NCBI GenBank assembly: GCA_036136335.1
Contig: JAYZQT010000032.1
Span: 1 to 64,000, forward strand
DNA from: JAYZQT01 sp036136335
Lineage (GTDB): Bacteria; Pseudomonadota; Alphaproteobacteria; MPNO01; UBA830
Direction of reading: 5' to 3'
Length of the DNA stretch: 64,000 nucleotides
Shown here: piece by piece, positions 54,210 through 63,470 of the stretch
Layout of the letters: the number at the start of each line of letters is the position of its first letter
How positions within the stretch are numbered: the first letter of the stretch is position 1
Notes under the pieces: model-generated
The model's input: only the letters and a program-made list of their open reading frames with translations
The model's database searches: none
Told to the model about the DNA's origin: nothing
Position numbers and translations under genes: made by a program

Positions 54210-56539
54210 TGGTAGGAGATGGCCTTCCGCTGATGCCTGTCCAGTCCATTGGCAAACCCATGCCGATGGTCGACGGTCCGGAGAAGGTTTCGGGCAGGGC
54301 GCAATACACCTCCGATTTTTATGATCACAACGCTCTGACCGGACACATCAAACGTGCGGAAGTAGCGCACGCGCGGATTCTGTCGGTAGATATATCTGGA
54401 GCTGAGGCACTTCCGGGGGTGCACGCAGTTATTACTGGTGCTGAAACAGACGAGTGTCATGGCATATTGCCGGTCGCACGCACTGAGCTGCCGATCGCGT
54501 TTGATAAAGTTCGTTATCGGGGTGAGCCCGTTGCCGCGGTCGCCGCGAACGATATAGAAACAGCGAGGCACGCATGTGCCCTGATCAAGGTTCAGTATGA
54601 AGAATTACCGGCCTATTTCACAGCCGACGAGGCGATGGCCGACGATGCGATTGATCTGCATGAACATCGGCCAGGCAACATTGAACGCCACGTTGAATTC
54701 GAGATCGGCGATGTAGAAGCGGGGTTTTCCGAAGCTGATTTAATCCATGAAACTGAGTACAATTGTGCGGAGGTGTGTCAGGTCCAGACTGAGCCGCATG
54801 CAGCATTTGCTGAATACGATGGCGAGCGAGACGAGTTGACAGTCCGTGCCAGTACACAGGTGCCCTACTATGTACATCTGATGTTGTCCAAAATTCTCAA
54901 GATGCCAAAATCGAAAATCAGGGTGATCAAACCATTTCTTGGTGGTGGTTTTGGCGCGCGAACCGAGGCCTTAAATGTTGAGATGATAACTGCGATGCTG
55001 GCGCGCCGTGCGAACGGTACCGTGCGAACGGTAATCAGTCGCGAAGACACCTTCATCACCCATCGAGGCAGACAGGAACAAACGGTTAGACTTCGAATGG
55101 GCATGACAAAGGACGGCAAAGTAACCGGGGTTGAATGTCAGACCATTCAGCGCGGTGGAGGGCATTCCGGTTATGGAATTGTAACGATCCTCTACTCGGG
55201 ATCAATGCTGTTTGCTATCTACGACCTTCAGAACGCACGCTACGACGGCAAACGTGTATTAACCAACACCCCACCCTGCGGTGCTTTTCGGGGGCACGGC
55301 ACCGTTAATGTCCGGCATGCGTTTGAAAACACACTGGACGAGATGGCAGTGAAACTTGGCCTCGACCCCTTCGCCGTTCGGCGGGTCAATCTCATAAAAG
55401 AACTGGGTTTTACGGCCAACGACCTTTGGGTGAACTCGTACGGTCTGCCAGACTGTCTGGACGTAGTTGAGAAGGCGTGCAAATGGAAGGAACGCAAAGG
55501 GAAAATGGGACCTGGAAAGGGCTTGGGAGTAGCCTGTTCACACTATATCTCTGGCGCGTCAAAACCGGTCAACTGGACCGGGGAACCGCACGCGACAGTA
55601 AACCTGAAACTTGATTTTGATGGAACCGTAGTAATTCTCACGGGCGCGTCTGAAATTGGTCAGGGCTCTTCGACCATTCTGGTTCAGTGCGTTGCGGAGG
55701 TGCTGGGGATCGATCCCACGAAAGTGAAAATCGTCGCCGCGGACAGCCGTGTAACACCAAAAGATAACGGGTCGTATTCTTCACGGGTAACGTACATGGT
55801 TGGAAATGCCGCAATCGAGGCCGCCAATAATCTGAAAGGTGTTCTGGTTGAGGCGGCTGCTAACAAACTTGATGTAAGCCCGGAGGATGTAGAATGTCTG
55901 GGTGAGGTATACCGGGCTGGTACCCAGGATGAAGGCATGACTTTTGAAGAAGTAGTCATGGCCGCGCTAGAGGAGACGGGTACAATTACCGTAAAAGGCA
56001 ATTTTAATACTCTTCCCGAGAGCTGGGGCGGCAAGAAATACCGTGGAGCCGCCATTGGCGGTTCTATGGCATTCTCATACGCGGCCCAGGTGGTCGAGGT
56101 AACCGTGGATCCCGATACCGCGGAGATAACCGTCGACAAGGTTTGGGTTGCACACGATTGCGGGAAGGCGCTGAATCCTCTGACAGTAGAGGGACAAATC
56201 CAGGGTTCGGTCTGGATGGGTATGGGCCAGGCGCTGACTGAAGAAACCCGATATCACGAGGGGTTAATGATCTCGGGTAACATGCTGGATTACCGAGTTC
56301 CCACCTTTGTCGAGTCGCCGCCGATCGAAACACACATTGTTGAATGCAATGATCCCCACGGACCGTTTGGAGCGAAGGAAGCCGGTGAAGCTTCTCTTGC
56401 AGGATTTCTTCCTGCACTGACCAGCGCCATCGCGGATGCAGTCGGCGTTCGTGCATGTGACCTTCCCGTCACGCCCGATCGTCTGCTTCAGTTGCTTGAA
56501 GATAGGGCGCGCAAAACCAACTCTGTTGCCGCGGAATAA
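54209..56539 (+). CDS. hcrA: 4-hydroxybenzoyl-CoA reductase-type alpha (molybdenum) subunit
   Basis: A 776-residue Mo-cofactor subunit from the ATG in TGATG; the frame continues 28 codons upstream inside hcrC. Family blocks: GGGFGARTEALNVE, the active-site NTPPCGAFRGHGTV, GASEIGQGSSTI, and the catalytic Glu in FGAKEAGEASLAG near the C-terminus. In 4-HBCR this subunit removes the para-hydroxyl of 4-hydroxybenzoyl-CoA by low-potential reduction. Here the same enzyme type is inferred chiefly from the beta subunit. Confidence 0.85.
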   Translation: MVGDGLPLMPVQSIGKPMPMVDGPEKVSGRAQYTSDFYDHNALTGHIKRAEVAHARILSVDISGAEALPGVHAVITGAETDECHGILPVARTELPIAFDKVRYRGEPVAAVAANDIETARHACALIKVQYEELPAYFTADEAMADDAIDLHEHRPGNIERHVEFEIGDVEAGFSEADLIHETEYNCAEVCQVQTEPHAAFAEYDGERDELTVRASTQVPYYVHLMLSKILKMPKSKIRVIKPFLGGGFGARTEALNVEMITAMLARRANGTVRTVISREDTFITHRGRQEQTVRLRMGMTKDGKVTGVECQTIQRGGGHSGYGIVTILYSGSMLFAIYDLQNARYDGKRVLTNTPPCGAFRGHGTVNVRHAFENTLDEMAVKLGLDPFAVRRVNLIKELGFTANDLWVNSYGLPDCLDVVEKACKWKERKGKMGPGKGLGVACSHYISGASKPVNWTGEPHATVNLKLDFDGTVVILTGASEIGQGSSTILVQCVAEVLGIDPTKVKIVAADSRVTPKDNGSYSSRVTYMVGNAAIEAANNLKGVLVEAAANKLDVSPEDVECLGEVYRAGTQDEGMTFEEVVMAALEETGTITVKGNFNTLPESWGGKKYRGAAIGGSMAFSYAAQVVEVTVDPDTAEITVDKVWVAHDCGKALNPLTVEGQIQGSVWMGMGQALTEETRYHEGLMISGNMLDYRVPTFVESPPIETHIVECNDPHGPFGAKEAGEASLAGFLPALTSAIADAVGVRACDLPVTPDRLLQLLEDRARKTNSVAAE

Positions 56540-56543
56540 GGCT

Positions 56544-57521
56544 ATGGAATATCTGCCCCAATTCACTTTGCATCGTCCGCGAACGGCCGAAGACGCGGTT
56601 AAGCTGAAAGCTGCTGACCAGACGTCGCGCTTTTTGGCCGGCGGCACCGACATGATTGTCAATGTCCGCCGCGGGATAGAAGCACCCGGTACGATGATTG
56701 ACCTGACAGCTATCGAAAAATTTGTTGGGATATCCGTAGAAGAAAAATGTCTGAAAATTGGTGCCGGGACGGGGCTAGCAGCCCTGGCCGATCATCCCGA
56801 TATCCGGCGAGATTATCCAGCCGTCGCTCAGGCAGCGGCGTCTGTCGCCGGGCCAACCCACCGACAATACGGTACCGTAGGCGGAAACCTTTGTCTGGAT
56901 ACACGCTGTCTTTTCTACAATCAGTCCCAATGGTGGAGAGAGAGCAACGATTTTTGTCTGAAGCACAACGGGGACGTCTGCCATGTTGCTCCGAGCGGCC
57001 AGAAGTGCTTTGCCGCATTTTCCGGCGATGTTGCACCAGCCTTGCTTGTCCATGATGCGGAAGTCGAAATTGCATCCCTGAATGGAGTACGCAGAATACA
57101 GCTCGCCGAACTTTATCGGGATGACGGTATGGATCATCTTACTCTTGAACATGATGATCTTCTTGTTTCGGTCAGATTACCTGCACCGGTTGACGGGGTG
57201 TCCTCCGCTTATGAAAAATCACGGGTTCGCGGTTCGATTGATTTTCCGCTCGCTGGCTGTGCTGTCCGTCTATCAGTCGCGTCGACGAAGATTACCAGTC
57301 TTAAAATCGCGCTTACGGCGGTCAATCCATATCCACTGGTGGTGCAGGGTCTGGATAAATTCGTCGGCGGGCCTGTAAACGAGGATGTTCTCAATGAGAT
57401 CCGTGAGGCCGTTCGCTCCCAGGCAAAACCCATGCGGACTACGACGGTCCGACCTTGGTACCGTCGCCGCGTGGTTGGAGCTCTGGCACGCAAACTCACA
57501 GCAAGTCTCGCAGAAACCTGA
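56544..57521 (+). CDS. hcrB: 4-hydroxybenzoyl-CoA reductase-type beta (FAD, 4Fe-4S) subunit
   Basis: A 326-residue FAD subunit from the ATG at 56544, four bases after the alpha stop (upstream frame belongs to hcrA). FAD motifs are FLAGGTDMIVN (near residue 30) and TVGGNLCLD (near 111). An insertion at residues 117-155 holds cysteines 117, 122, 138, 146 and 155. In Thauera HcrB, four cysteines at matching positions bind an extra [4Fe-4S] cluster, a feature absent from ordinary medium subunits such as the one at 49.6 kb. This is the strongest sign of a reductase rather than a hydroxylase. Confidence 0.88.
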   Translation: MEYLPQFTLHRPRTAEDAVKLKAADQTSRFLAGGTDMIVNVRRGIEAPGTMIDLTAIEKFVGISVEEKCLKIGAGTGLAALADHPDIRRDYPAVAQAAASVAGPTHRQYGTVGGNLCLDTRCLFYNQSQWWRESNDFCLKHNGDVCHVAPSGQKCFAAFSGDVAPALLVHDAEVEIASLNGVRRIQLAELYRDDGMDHLTLEHDDLLVSVRLPAPVDGVSSAYEKSRVRGSIDFPLAGCAVRLSVASTKITSLKIALTAVNPYPLVVQGLDKFVGGPVNEDVLNEIREAVRSQAKPMRTTTVRPWYRRRVVGALARKLTASLAET

Positions 57522-57558
57522 AAACGTCAGTCCGTGCTCGTAAAAAGAAAATTCGACC

Positions 57559-58281
57559 CTAACGCGATTTGAGGGATTTTAGTTCAGCCAGTATGGGCAT
57601 ACTCTTCAAATCCTGATCGGTGAGTTTATCCCATTCAATATGGGACGGTGAGCGTGGCGGGTTGTTCACACGGATGGTTTGTGTCGGGGTCGCTATAACT
57701 TTAAGCGGCAGGTCATTGCTTTCCGTGGGGAAGCTGCTCACAATTTGGATATCGTTCACTGTCGTCGCCACGGGAACAGCCTCGTGTCCGAGCTCTCTCA
57801 GGATTGCAAATTCAATATCGCTGTATCCCGCACCTTTGCCTGCGCGGCACCCGGTTTCTGTGACGACAACACATCCGGTCACAATCGCATCGAGTTGGGG
57901 TAACACCTCGAGCCCGACTGGTTCTGCCCAGCGTTTGCATCGAGACATTTGAGATGCATCAGAAATCGCGTCGTAGGGTATTTTTGCGGGGTCGAGCTTC
58001 ATGAAGCCGCCCTTCAGGCGCGGCGTTGGGACATAGACGACGATATTTCTGCGCAGGGCTTCTGCCCGAACATATTTTTGTGGGGAATCCGGGTTTACCT
58101 TAATCCGTTTGGCATCACGCCATTCCGGTTCTTCAAAGACACGGAGTGCCGCTTCCTTCGCACCTCTAAAATTAGGGATCCGCCCATGGGGTGGAAAGGG
58201 AAAGGCGGCAAGATTTTCGACCTTTAGGCGATCCCATACCGCCTGACGGGCTTCCTGTTTGGACGCGTACAGGGTCTTCAT
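57559..58281 (-). CDS. 5-formyltetrahydrofolate cyclo-ligase family protein
   Basis: A 240-residue protein of the 5-FTHF cyclo-ligase fold, of the longer type related to the MTHFSD domain. The C-terminal substrate/ATP region is seen as TETGCRAGKGAGYSDIEFA, and the N-terminal basic segment as ASKQEARQAVWDRL. Such enzymes convert 5-formyl-THF to methenyl-THF with ATP. It converges on hcrB and is followed upstream by the reductive-dehalogenase-like gene. Its presence in a catabolic block hints at one-carbon handling, but this is inference. Confidence 0.87.
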   Translation of the reverse strand: MKTLYASKQEARQAVWDRLKVENLAAFPFPPHGRIPNFRGAKEAALRVFEEPEWRDAKRIKVNPDSPQKYVRAEALRRNIVVYVPTPRLKGGFMKLDPAKIPYDAISDASQMSRCKRWAEPVGLEVLPQLDAIVTGCVVVTETGCRAGKGAGYSDIEFAILRELGHEAVPVATTVNDIQIVSSFPTESNDLPLKVIATPTQTIRVNNPPRSPSHIEWDKLTDQDLKSMPILAELKSLKSR

Positions 58282-58299
58282 TAGGAGATTCTGGGCCTG

Positions 58300-58318
58300 T
58301 TGACGTTTCTTGACGTTT
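58300..58318. repeat. Tandem direct repeat (10-base period)
   Basis: TTGACGTTT occurs at 58300-58308 and again at 58310-58318, on one face of the helix. It lies just before the cyclo-ligase start (58281) in the gap behind the dehalogenase-like gene. The spacing suits a dimeric regulator; a TATAAT lies at 58326-58331 on the plus strand but drives no gene. Confidence 0.4.
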
Positions 58319-58356
58319 GATTGGATATAATGAGATCTGCTTGTAATTAGATAGTT

Positions 58357-59706
58357 CTATTGAGCTAACTCCATAAGCTCTAGTTCCCAGGCACCACGGC
58401 TAAAATTAAGTATTCGCAGCGGGTCTTCCGGACTCCAGGTCAGTTCTAGCGAGATATTGGGCGGTGAGACGGATAGGTGGTAGGTCTCCTGCCAGTGCGG
58501 ATTGTTGGGGATATCCGAGGGCAGGATCATTTGGTTTGCTGCTTCTTGTGGTAAGTCAGGACCGGTAAAGCTGATGTGAAACGGTGAGCCCTCCGATGTT
58601 TCAGCTGTCGCGTGCCAAGTCCAATTGCCGTCTATGGCTTTCAATTTTTCGCCATCACGAGCTAACACCTCCAGAGCAGCAGCAGAAAGCTTTAGCAGAT
58701 CAGTGTCAGTGTCGGTTGGGTACACGTCTGCATCAATGGCTCGATGACCGCGTTGCTCAGCACGTTCCGATGATGGGTGAGTTTCCGGGCCCTTTGGCGT
58801 TTTGTATCCTTCCACTTTCCGGATCTTCATGTAATCGCGGAACATGCTGCGTTTTTCGTCGTCGCCGTTTTCCTTCCAGATATAGGGGCAGACGTCGACG
58901 CAGATATGGCAATAGGATTCTCTAAATCGCGAAATTGGATAACATTTGTTTATGTCAGTTAGCCAGCGCTTCACGCCGTCGGTGACGATGTGGTCGTCGG
59001 GTATTGCATCGCCCGGGCAATTATTTCTACAAAGATTGCATTTCATGCAATAGTCCTGAATTCCAAAATCCCGCGGTTTGTCGTAGGCGACGGGTAGATC
59101 TGTGGTGATAAACCCTGGTCGAAAGTTCGCACCAAGCTCCGGATGGATCAGGCTGCCGTGTCGGCCGAGTTCTCCGAATCCCACTTCCTGAAAGACTGGT
59201 ATCGCCTGGATCTGGAAAGACCCGTTGTGATGCGCGAGCGCGGGATAGCCAAACTCTTCCCTGATCTGGCGGGCCAGTTCGGTGGCTATGTCTGCACATT
59301 GTGCGTACGTGCTCATCGCTTCCAAATCGACCGCATCCGGGCTTTCCAGCGCCTTTGCGTAGTCTTCGTAACAGATGACAGCAATTACATTCCTGTGTGG
59401 CAGATCAACACCCAATTCAATAAATTCAGGTTTTAACGCGGTCATACCCGTGTCCGCTGCGCCCAGCGCTGCAGCGCGACGCTTGATTTCCGCGTTCATT
59501 GCGTTCGTGTCGGTGACCTTCAGCTGTTCCGGGTTGACCTGTCCATCGCGAAATGGGGTGAGGCTATCCCAGTGTTTCATCATGGCGTCACGTTCTGGAA
59601 ACTTTCGCTGCCATAGGGGTACATCTGACATATTACGGTCGCGAAGTGACGCGCAGAGTAGTGCGTCCTGCATACCCTGTTCCCGGATCCAACTTTTTCC
59701 GATCAT
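58357..59706 (-). CDS. Reductive dehalogenase-like iron-sulfur protein (soluble)
   Basis: A 449-residue protein from an ATG with GGGGAG six bases before it. The centre has the RdhA-type block GFGELGRHGSLIHPELGANF (residues 177-195) and then TTDLPVAYDK. Two ferredoxin-like cluster motifs follow: Cys 220, 223, 226, 230 (CMKCNLCRNNC) and Cys 255, 266, 269, 273 (CHICVDVC). This is the layout of cobalamin-dependent reductive dehalogenases and the related QueG. There is no Tat signal, no RdhB membrane anchor and no fused flavin reductase, so it is probably cytoplasmic. The N-terminal region would bind cobalamin, which cannot be confirmed by eye. Halide removal from an aromatic ring is a hypothesis. 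Confidence 0.82.
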   Translation of the reverse strand: MIGKSWIREQGMQDALLCASLRDRNMSDVPLWQRKFPERDAMMKHWDSLTPFRDGQVNPEQLKVTDTNAMNAEIKRRAAALGAADTGMTALKPEFIELGVDLPHRNVIAVICYEDYAKALESPDAVDLEAMSTYAQCADIATELARQIREEFGYPALAHHNGSFQIQAIPVFQEVGFGELGRHGSLIHPELGANFRPGFITTDLPVAYDKPRDFGIQDYCMKCNLCRNNCPGDAIPDDHIVTDGVKRWLTDINKCYPISRFRESYCHICVDVCPYIWKENGDDEKRSMFRDYMKIRKVEGYKTPKGPETHPSSERAEQRGHRAIDADVYPTDTDTDLLKLSAAALEVLARDGEKLKAIDGNWTWHATAETSEGSPFHISFTGPDLPQEAANQMILPSDIPNNPHWQETYHLSVSPPNISLELTWSPEDPLRILNFSRGAWELELMELAQ

Positions 59707-59873
59707 TGCGCTCTCCCCTGAACACGTTAACTGGTGAACAAGGTTAGGACGGTCTGCACCCACATTACAAGGAGCGCGTTCAATTTATCCCGACCGTGCG
59801 GCGCATTGAAAGGCTGTATTTCTTTCGGGAACGCTAAAGCTGCGAGATTTTGTTGGTTCGCCAACACTACAGT

Positions 59874-61106
59874 TTACGCCCTTTGTGACCCGGCCTTCCG
59901 CTTTATTGGTGTATCGTTGATTGGGTAGTTCACCAGGGAAGCCAGCAGGCCCATGACAATTGCGGCCCACCAGATGGCATTGTAATTTCCATAAAGATCA
60001 AAAAGGTACCCTGCTGCATATATCCCAATAAAACTGCCAAGCTGGTGCGCGACAAAAGTAAATCCAAAAAGCATGCCCATGTGGTGTAGCCCAAACACCT
60101 GAGCCACAATTGATCCGGTCAGCGGAATGGTCCCCAGCCACAACAGGCCCATAAGACATGAAAAAATAACGACATTCAGGGATGTGGGAGGCAATAGTAT
60201 GAACGCCGCCATTATTAATGAACGTAAGCTGTAGAGCCAGCAAAGAAGAAATTTCTGTCGATATTTACCGCCAGCCATGCCCCACGCAAATGTGCCCAGA
60301 ATATTAAATCCACCGATGAGAGAGAGAGACATGGCAGCGATTGCAGCATCCACTTTGAGACTGGCTAACATGGTCGGAAAATGTGTGCCGATGAACATGG
60401 TCTGTAATCCACACACGAAATAACCACAGGTCAGCAGGATATAACCTCTGTGGTTAAGCGCCTCACGAATTGCTTCACCAATTCCCTGTTTCCGGACCTG
60501 ATCGGCGTCAGTTAGTGACCCTTTACCCGTTGCCATGACAAACGCCAGTGGAATGAGCAGGGCGGTAATTGCGGCGGTGACGTAAAGAGTGACCACCCAG
60601 CCATGGGCATCGATCAAAAAATGGCTAATCGGAATTATCAGGACCTGCCCGGAAGACCCACCGGCACTTGCAATACCAAGGTATAGACTGCGGTTTTGCG
60701 CAGATACTGAACGACTGATTGCTGACAGGATTATTGGAAACATCGTACCGGAAAGTGCAAAACCGGTTAAAACGCCGATTGAAAAATGAGCCATCAGGGG
60801 CGTTGCCGACACCGTCATTAAAATAAGTCCTGATGCGTAAAGAATGCCGGACGCAGCGATTACCCGTCCGGCGCCATATTTATCGGCAATAGCTCCAGCA
60901 ACGGGAGTGGCAACGCCCCAGAAAAGAGACTGGAGTGCAATCGAAAGAGACAGGATCTTAAGCTGACCGGCACCAAACAAATCCAGTGATGCAGGTTCAA
61001 GCCAGAGGCCGAACGCCCACCGCGTACCAAGTGATATGAACACCACAGTCGTACCGGCTAACAGTATGACAAACGGGGTTCGCCAATCAGTGTTTTGTTT
61101 TTGCAG
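59874..61106 (-). CDS. MFS transporter, probable non-canonical start
   Basis: A twelve-helix major facilitator. The first canonical start, GTG at 61046, would cut into TM1. The same frame stays open upstream and encodes a good TM1 leader (NTDWRTPFVILLAGTTVVF), yet it holds no ATG, GTG or TTG before a TAG at about 61165. A CTG at 61106 with AGAGAG seven bases before it is the best candidate, giving 410 residues. MFS motifs such as GAIADKYGAGRVIAAS are intact. It resembles oxalate/formate or monocarboxylate carriers. It lies between the dehalogenase-like and isochorismatase genes. A perfect TGTTGG-TTCG-CCAACA hairpin (59851-59866) follows its stop. Confidence 0.85.
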   Translation of the reverse strand: MQKQNTDWRTPFVILLAGTTVVFISLGTRWAFGLWLEPASLDLFGAGQLKILSLSIALQSLFWGVATPVAGAIADKYGAGRVIAASGILYASGLILMTVSATPLMAHFSIGVLTGFALSGTMFPIILSAISRSVSAQNRSLYLGIASAGGSSGQVLIIPISHFLIDAHGWVVTLYVTAAITALLIPLAFVMATGKGSLTDADQVRKQGIGEAIREALNHRGYILLTCGYFVCGLQTMFIGTHFPTMLASLKVDAAIAAMSLSLIGGFNILGTFAWGMAGGKYRQKFLLCWLYSLRSLIMAAFILLPPTSLNVVIFSCLMGLLWLGTIPLTGSIVAQVFGLHHMGMLFGFTFVAHQLGSFIGIYAAGYLFDLYGNYNAIWWAAIVMGLLASLVNYPINDTPIKRKAGSQRA

Positions 61107-61237
61107 GGGGGAACTCTCTTTTTTTGAATGCGGCCAGAGCCTGATGGGGTTAGCAGAAAATTTCTAGCTGGGTGGGAGGGGGCGAAAAATTTCTCATCTT
61201 GAGATCAACCCGATGCTCAGCAAGATAATCCGGTATT

Positions 61238-61879
61238 TTAGCCTTTCCACAATTTAACAATTTCAGCAGAGTTTACAACTTCACCAAAGTGCATCTCGAC
61301 GCAGCGCAGCGTCTTCTCGTGCAGGTCTCGATCAAATGAGGCCACACAGTCCCCGGCCACCACAATATAATAACCACGCGCAGAAGCATCCCGGAGCGTG
61401 GATTCCACACAGACGTGGGTTTGTACGCCCGCCATGATCAGGGTTTTTATTTCCCGGTCTCTGAGGACCTGGTCGAGTCCGGTACCGATGAACGCACTAT
61501 GCCTGTGTTTTTCGATTATTGTGTCACCATCGACTGGGGACACCTGATAAAATTCGGCGCCCCACGTGCCCGCAACGCAATAGGCATCTGAAATACCCCG
61601 GGAAAGCTGGCGGGCGTGGATCGGCGGCGACAGATATCTGCGGTCATAGTCTGCTTTGATCCAGATCACGGAAGCACCGGCAGCCCTTGTTTCCGCCACC
61701 AGAGCCTGTATCGGCTCTACCACTGACTGGCAATCGGCTACTGACTTCTTGAGGTTGGTTTCAGTATGGCCGCCCGTGGCACAAAAATCGTTTTGAATGT
61801 CAACTACCAAAACCGCAGTATGCGCGGGATCGACCGTTGTTTCGAGGTCAGTCAACAGGGTTTCCATCATTACGTCCAT
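61238..61879 (-). CDS. Isochorismatase-family amidohydrolase
   Basis: A 213-residue cysteine hydrolase from an ATG at 61879 (30 upstream codons look non-homologous). The catalytic triad positions are clear: Asp27 in VVDIQNDF, Lys124 in EKHRHSAF and Cys157 in GVQTHVCVESTLRDA. Family members split amides, for example maleamate or N-carbamoyl compounds. In the island it may release ammonia from a ring-cleavage product; no amide substrate is proven. A short weak hairpin with a T-run follows it before the MFS gene. Confidence 0.9.
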   Translation of the reverse strand: MDVMMETLLTDLETTVDPAHTAVLVVDIQNDFCATGGHTETNLKKSVADCQSVVEPIQALVAETRAAGASVIWIKADYDRRYLSPPIHARQLSRGISDAYCVAGTWGAEFYQVSPVDGDTIIEKHRHSAFIGTGLDQVLRDREIKTLIMAGVQTHVCVESTLRDASARGYYIVVAGDCVASFDRDLHEKTLRCVEMHFGEVVNSAEIVKLWKG

Positions 61880-62104
61880 TTCAAATAGCTTTGTCAGGCC
61901 GGTCTGAGGACCAAGCGTACAACAGTTAAAGTTACTCCTCCGGATATACCAGTTTAATTTTCCGGTCATGGAGGCAATCTATTGGAGGGCGATTGGTTAA
62001 TAGGTTGAACGTCACCTCCACTGGCGTATTGCTTAATGTCATCCTGATTTCAAAACACGGAAATATTTTTAGGATTTACATTCATGTGACAGTCAGCCCA
62101 GTGA

Positions 62105-63373
62105 TCAACGCGTGAATTTGCCGGCCAGAACATCGTTGGTAACATCGATACCCATCTTGCGCAGCAAAGCACTGTCTTCCTCGACTTTCTCCAGTTCCGG
62201 CGCAAGCTTCACCGTGTCATGGGCATACGTCCTTATCAGACCATCGGCGCGTTGTGCCGGCGGGATTGGGTCTGCGCCATCTTCAACATCGCGAATTCCG
62301 CGTTTAACCAACTGCCGGAACATGCTCACTCCCGCGTCGGTGGAGCCAAGGTGTTCGCGTGCATGAATTGCTGTCGCGCCGATGCTTACCTGTGCATCAT
62401 AATCCCCCGGTAAAAGCTGACGCTCCCTGTAGGGTCGATCCGGCATTTGTCCGAAATCTGTGCCTGCAACGTATTTTTCGTGATTGGGCGGGTTGATCAG
62501 GTCATAGTGATTATAGCCAATATTCATTGTCTGGGTATCGTCCACCGGCACCGCCCAAAGTGTCTGCATCGGACGTGAAAATGTCTTCGGTACGTCCCCG
62601 GTCTCGAATGTCGGGGCAAGTTGATGCACATTTGGCATTATCATTTCAGTAGACCTAACCCAGACATTTTCTCCCATCCGCCTGACAGCTACATACATCA
62701 TACCAAGTGGGTTTTTTACAAAGTTCAACTGAGGAATCACCCCGAATGACTCAGTGAAGTTGATGCTGTGAAGAAACGATGTATGCACCGGGTCCATTGC
62801 GTTTTCTTTAACCTGGATCCAGTTGCACGGCAGTATGTTTCCGCCCCAGGGCTCCAGTCTGTACTCGTCCAGTTCGAACGTATCGTATACGGGAAACGGC
62901 GGTTCTTCGGCTGGTGGACCCATGTAGGCAAATATCAAACCTTTAAAGGCTCGTACCGGGTATGCCCCGTGCCAAAGGCGATCTTTCAGTGTGCTTTCCT
63001 CGGGTTCGCCGGGGGTCTCAAGGATTTTACCGTCAACATCAAAGACCCAGCCATGGTAACAGCACATGATGCCTCGTTCCTGTATGATTCCGAACTCCAG
63101 CGAGGTGCCACGATGGGGACAGTTCAGCGTGACCAGGCCGACACGGCCTGATCTGTCTCTAAATAAAACAAGGTCTTCCCCGAGGATCCGGAGACGAATG
63201 GGAACATCCTGTAGGGCATTATCAAAGGCCACTGGATGCCAGAAACGACGCAGATACTCCCCTCCCGGCGTTCCTGGCCCAACCTCGGTAAGTTTCTGGT
63301 CAATCTGTGGTTTGGCAAGTGCGCCGTAGTAACCCGAATATTTACTGCGAAGAAATGTTGCGCGTTCGGTCAT
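62105..63373 (-). CDS. Rieske non-haem iron oxygenase (phthalate dioxygenase-like)
   Basis: A 422-residue oxygenase alpha subunit. The Rieske motif has Cys85, His87 (CPHRG) and Cys104, His107 (CCYHGW). The mononuclear iron site includes NWIQVKENAMDPVHTSFLHS with His197 and His202. Length and N-terminus (GEYLRRFWHPVAFDNAL) fit the phthalate 4,5-dioxygenase/vanillate demethylase group. It hydroxylates or O-demethylates an aromatic compound using electrons from a reductase, which is not seen next to it. Confidence 0.93.
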   Translation of the reverse strand: MTERATFLRSKYSGYYGALAKPQIDQKLTEVGPGTPGGEYLRRFWHPVAFDNALQDVPIRLRILGEDLVLFRDRSGRVGLVTLNCPHRGTSLEFGIIQERGIMCCYHGWVFDVDGKILETPGEPEESTLKDRLWHGAYPVRAFKGLIFAYMGPPAEEPPFPVYDTFELDEYRLEPWGGNILPCNWIQVKENAMDPVHTSFLHSINFTESFGVIPQLNFVKNPLGMMYVAVRRMGENVWVRSTEMIMPNVHQLAPTFETGDVPKTFSRPMQTLWAVPVDDTQTMNIGYNHYDLINPPNHEKYVAGTDFGQMPDRPYRERQLLPGDYDAQVSIGATAIHAREHLGSTDAGVSMFRQLVKRGIRDVEDGADPIPPAQRADGLIRTYAHDTVKLAPELEKVEEDSALLRKMGIDVTNDVLAGKFTR

Positions 63374-63470
63374 AGCTTTCTCCTGCCGAGGGCAAAAATC
63401 CGTTTTGCGGCTTGGAATTTGATACCGCGTGTGCTGTTATTTCAAACCTTAAATATATCATTGGGGAATT

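Noticed and set aside
58299..58331. Plus-strand promoter TTGACG ... TATAAT
   Set aside because: Spacings are 20 or 10 bases rather than about 17, and no plus-strand gene follows.
45484..61879. Nicotinate degradation (nic) cluster
   Set aside because: Mo hydroxylase, FAD monooxygenase and isochorismatase genes recall the nic pathway, but no NicX dioxygenase or NicD deformylase is present and the monooxygenase resembles PhzS more than NicC.
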